The notes under the pieces: generated by a model | The model's database searches: none | Told to the model about the DNA's origin: nothing | The model's input: the letters and a program-made list of their open reading frames with translations, nothing else | Source: Pseudomonadota bacterium | GTDB taxonomy: Bacteria; Pseudomonadota; Alphaproteobacteria; Acetobacterales; Acetobacteraceae | Direction of reading: 5' to 3' | Length of the DNA stretch: 5,845 nt | NCBI GenBank assembly: GCA_021780935.1 | Contig: JAJXXT010000081.1 | Location: 1 to 5,845 of the forward strand | Made by a program: the position numbers and the translations under genes | In this document: one piece after another, positions 4,117-5,845 of the stretch | Layout: each line of letters begins with the position of its first letter | How positions within the stretch are numbered: position 1 is the stretch's first letter

Positions 4117-5845
4117 TTGGGTGAGATTTTCCCGCTGGCGACGCCGGCATCCGCGCTGCCCTATACCGGCGAGAGGCTGACCTCGGCCGAAGGCGGACAA
4201 GGCGAGATCGAGCATCTACATCGCTATTTCCTCGCCCGTCACCACGCCCGCGGCAAGGATGTCCTGGATGTCGCCTCCGGTGAGGGCTACGGTGCCGCCC
4301 TGCTAGCTCAGGTGGCGCGGCGTGTGATCGGGGTGGAGATCGACGCTGCTGCCGTCACCCACGCCGCTCGGGCCTACCCGCGCGAGAATCTGCGCTTCCT
4401 GCGCGGCGATGCCTGCGCCATCCCGCTCGCCACCGCGTCGGTGGATCTGGTCACGTCCTTCGAGACCATCGAGCATTTCTACGATCACGAAACCTTCCTC
4501 GCCGAGATCAAACGTGTGCTGCGGCCCGGGGGGATGCTCATCCTGAGCACGCCCGATCGCGACATCACCTCTCCGGCCAACACGCCACCCAACCCCTACC
4601 ACGTGCACGAACTGACCCGGGACGAACTGCGCGCGCTCGTCACCCGGCACTTCCGCCACATGGCCGCCTTCGCCCAGCGCCCCCTCCTCGGCACGGCGCT
4701 GTTCGCCGATGGGCCAATGCCCGGCGGGCCGGCGGCGCGCGGCGCGCTGCCGCTGACGTTCGAGCAGCGCGGCCCGGACCGGATCGAGGCTTCGGCCGGG
4801 CTCGCCCGCGCCACCTACCTGCTCGTTGTCGCGGCGGATTCCGACCTGCCGGAACTGGCCGATTCGCTGTTCATCCGCGACGGGCTGATCGACCCCTATC
4901 TGCATTTGCCGCGACAGATCGAAGCGCAGCGGCACTGGACGGAAGAAGCTATCGGGCGACTGCACGCCGAGGCGTCCGCCCGCCAGGCCGAACTCGACCG
5001 GTTGCGGACAGTCGCAGAGCAGACGGCCCCGGCGGCGGCCGAGCGGGCGCAGGTGGCGCTCGCGCTCAGCGAGTGGCGGCTTGCGGCCAGCGAGACCGAG
5101 CGGGAGGCACTGCGGGCGCTGCTGGACCGGACCGAGACCCTGCTCGATCAAGCGCAGGCACAGCGGGAGCAGGCCGAGGAACGCGCCCGGCTCGCTCGCC
5201 CACTGCCCCGGCCGAGCCTTGCCGCTCGGCTTCGCCGCCGGCTCCGCCGGCGCTGGCAGCCGAACGAGGCAGAGGCGGCGCTGCTGGCGATCGTGCGAGC
5301 CAGCGAATTGTTCGATCCGGCCTGGTATCTGAGCCAGCACGCGGACGTCAGGGCTCTCGGCATGGACGCGGCGGAGCACTATGTCCGCTTCGGCGCCGCC
5401 GAAGGCCGCGATCCTGGCCCGCGCTTCTCGGTGCGAACGTACCTCGATCTGCACCAGGACGTTGCCGCGGCGGGGCTGAACGCCCTCGACCATTATGAAC
5501 GCTTCGGCCGCGCCGAGGGCCGCGCCCTGCGCGCCGCGATGTCGGGGCCCACCGCAACGCCATCGCACTGGAGCCTGCCCGAACGGCGGCCGCGCGTGCT
5601 GTTCGTCTCGGGCGAGCCACACACGCCTGGGCATGCCTATCGCGTCCTGCGGCAGGCCGATGCGGTTCGCCGGCTTGGCGGGCTGGCCGAGGTGAGGACA
5701 GTCGCCGAGGCGGCTTCGGCACCGGATCTCGTCACCTCCGCACATCTGCTCGTGCTGTGGCGAACCGAATGGGGCGAAGCCGTGGCGGCCGTGGTTGACG
5801 CCGCGCGCTCGGCCGGGCGGACGATCCTGTTCGATGTTGATGACC
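4117..5845 (+). CDS. Modular SAM methyltransferase / coiled coil / glycosyltransferase-like protein (3' end cut by window)
   Basis: At least 576 residues are visible, with no stop by 5845. Residues 1 to about 240 form a class I SAM-dependent methyltransferase (Methyltransf_11/23 type): YTGERLT and EIEHLHRY before motif I, DVLDVASGEGYG (48-59) for SAM binding, the acidic end of strand 2 at VIGVEID (70-76), FETIEH (115-120), and VLRPGGMLILSTP (134-146), then NPYHVHEL (159-166). Residues about 266-365 are rich in Glu, Gln, Ala and Arg and look like a coiled coil. An arginine cluster follows (371-379), then two tandem repeats (399-431 and 437-469), then RPRVLFVSGEPHTPGHAYR (491-509) up to LFDVDD, the start of a glycosyltransferase-like domain. 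Such proteins usually act in surface polysaccharide synthesis, with the methyl group going to a sugar; the acceptor here is unknown. The TTG start is supported by AGGAG at 4106. The gene is divergent from the transporter operon. The methyltransferase is firm; the glycosyltransferase role is likely but incomplete in the window. Confidence 0.88.
   Translation, partial: MGEIFPLATPASALPYTGERLTSAEGGQGEIEHLHRYFLARHHARGKDVLDVASGEGYGAALLAQVARRVIGVEIDAAAVTHAARAYPRENLRFLRGDACAIPLATASVDLVTSFETIEHFYDHETFLAEIKRVLRPGGMLILSTPDRDITSPANTPPNPYHVHELTRDELRALVTRHFRHMAAFAQRPLLGTALFADGPMPGGPAARGALPLTFEQRGPDRIEASAGLARATYLLVVAADSDLPELADSLFIRDGLIDPYLHLPRQIEAQRHWTEEAIGRLHAEASARQAELDRLRTVAEQTAPAAAERAQVALALSEWRLAASETEREALRALLDRTETLLDQAQAQREQAEERARLARPLPRPSLAARLRRRLRRRWQPNEAEAALLAIVRASELFDPAWYLSQHADVRALGMDAAEHYVRFGAAEGRDPGPRFSVRTYLDLHQDVAAAGLNALDHYERFGRAEGRALRAAMSGPTATPSHWSLPERRPRVLFVSGEPHTPGHAYRVLRQADAVRRLGGLAEVRTVAEAASAPDLVTSAHLLVLWRTEWGEAVAAVVDAARSAGRTILFDVDD
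4134..4146 (+). repeat. 13-bp direct repeat, copy 2
   Basis: This is the second exact copy of GCTGGCGACGCCG. It lies inside the coding region of the methyltransferase-glycosyltransferase gene and encodes Leu-Ala-Thr-Pro near residues 7-10. Copy 1 is at 4077-4089. Confidence 0.6.
5311..5523 (+). repeat. Two tandem protein repeats (WYL/HY-FG-EGR type) within the modular gene
   Basis: Two copies of about 33 residues, offset by 38 residues, lie between the arginine cluster and the glycosyltransferase-like domain. Copy 1 (residues 399-431) has FDPAWYL, ADV, then EHYVRFGAAEGR. Copy 2 (437-469) has FSVRTYL, QDV, then DHYERFGRAEGR. The shared pattern is F-x(4)-YL-x(4)-DV, HY-x-RFG-x-AEGR. This matches a repeat I know from bacterial glycosyltransferases and polysaccharide proteins, where it appears singly or in series before catalytic domains; its function is unsettled. 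The copies have diverged at DNA level, so the duplication is not recent. Confidence 0.8.

Noticed and set aside
4303..5745. A 480-codon open frame on the minus strand opposite the methyltransferase-glycosyltransferase gene.
   Set aside because: The plus strand here encodes clear methyltransferase motifs and repeats. The antisense product has no recognisable domain and is rich in Arg, Gly, Pro and Gln, as expected for an antisense frame in GC-rich DNA.

Overview
The window is GC-rich DNA, and its gene families and codon use suggest an alphaproteobacterium, perhaps a Rhizobiales- or Rhodospirillales-type genome. That assignment is inference, because no rRNA or other phylogenetic marker is present. 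About 95% of the window is coding, and two divergent transcription units meet at an intergenic region at 3905-4116.

Left unit, minus strand, 3904 down to 1: an ABC importer operon of the branched-chain/hydrophobic amino acid (HAAT, Liv-type) family. In transcription order it encodes a periplasmic substrate-binding protein (2651-3904), a LivH-type permease (1715-2590), a LivM-type permease (795-1703) and an ATPase (798 down to the window edge). The last three genes are tightly packed: livH and livM are 11 bp apart, or overlap by 4 bp if a GTG start is used, and livM and the ATPase gene overlap by ATGA. The ATPase frame does not stop after its LivG domain. It runs through a short linker into what looks like the first strand of a LivF domain, so the two ATPase subunits appear to be fused. 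Its LivG half also has an altered ABC signature motif. The binding protein would capture a small solute in the periplasm, LivH/LivM would form the channel, and the fused ATPase would drive import. The true substrate cannot be read from the sequence.

Intergenic region, 3905-4116: it holds the strong ribosome-binding site of the binding-protein gene, an imperfect dyad that would lie in that gene's leader or promoter, a tentative rightward promoter, and a ribosome-binding site that points to a TTG start for the rightward gene.

Right unit, plus strand, 4117 to the window edge: one large gene, cut off at 5845, that has no stop in this window. It encodes a modular protein: a SAM-dependent methyltransferase, a charged coiled-coil segment, an arginine-rich patch, two tandem WYL/HY-FG-EGR repeats, and the start of a glycosyltransferase-like domain. 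Proteins of this kind usually act in surface polysaccharide assembly or modification. The head-to-head arrangement with the transporter gives no clear sign of a shared pathway.

No RNA genes, insertion sequences, CRISPR arrays or prophage elements were seen. The window looks like ordinary chromosome. The fused ATPase with its odd signature and the modular methyltransferase-glycosyltransferase are the parts most worth following up.
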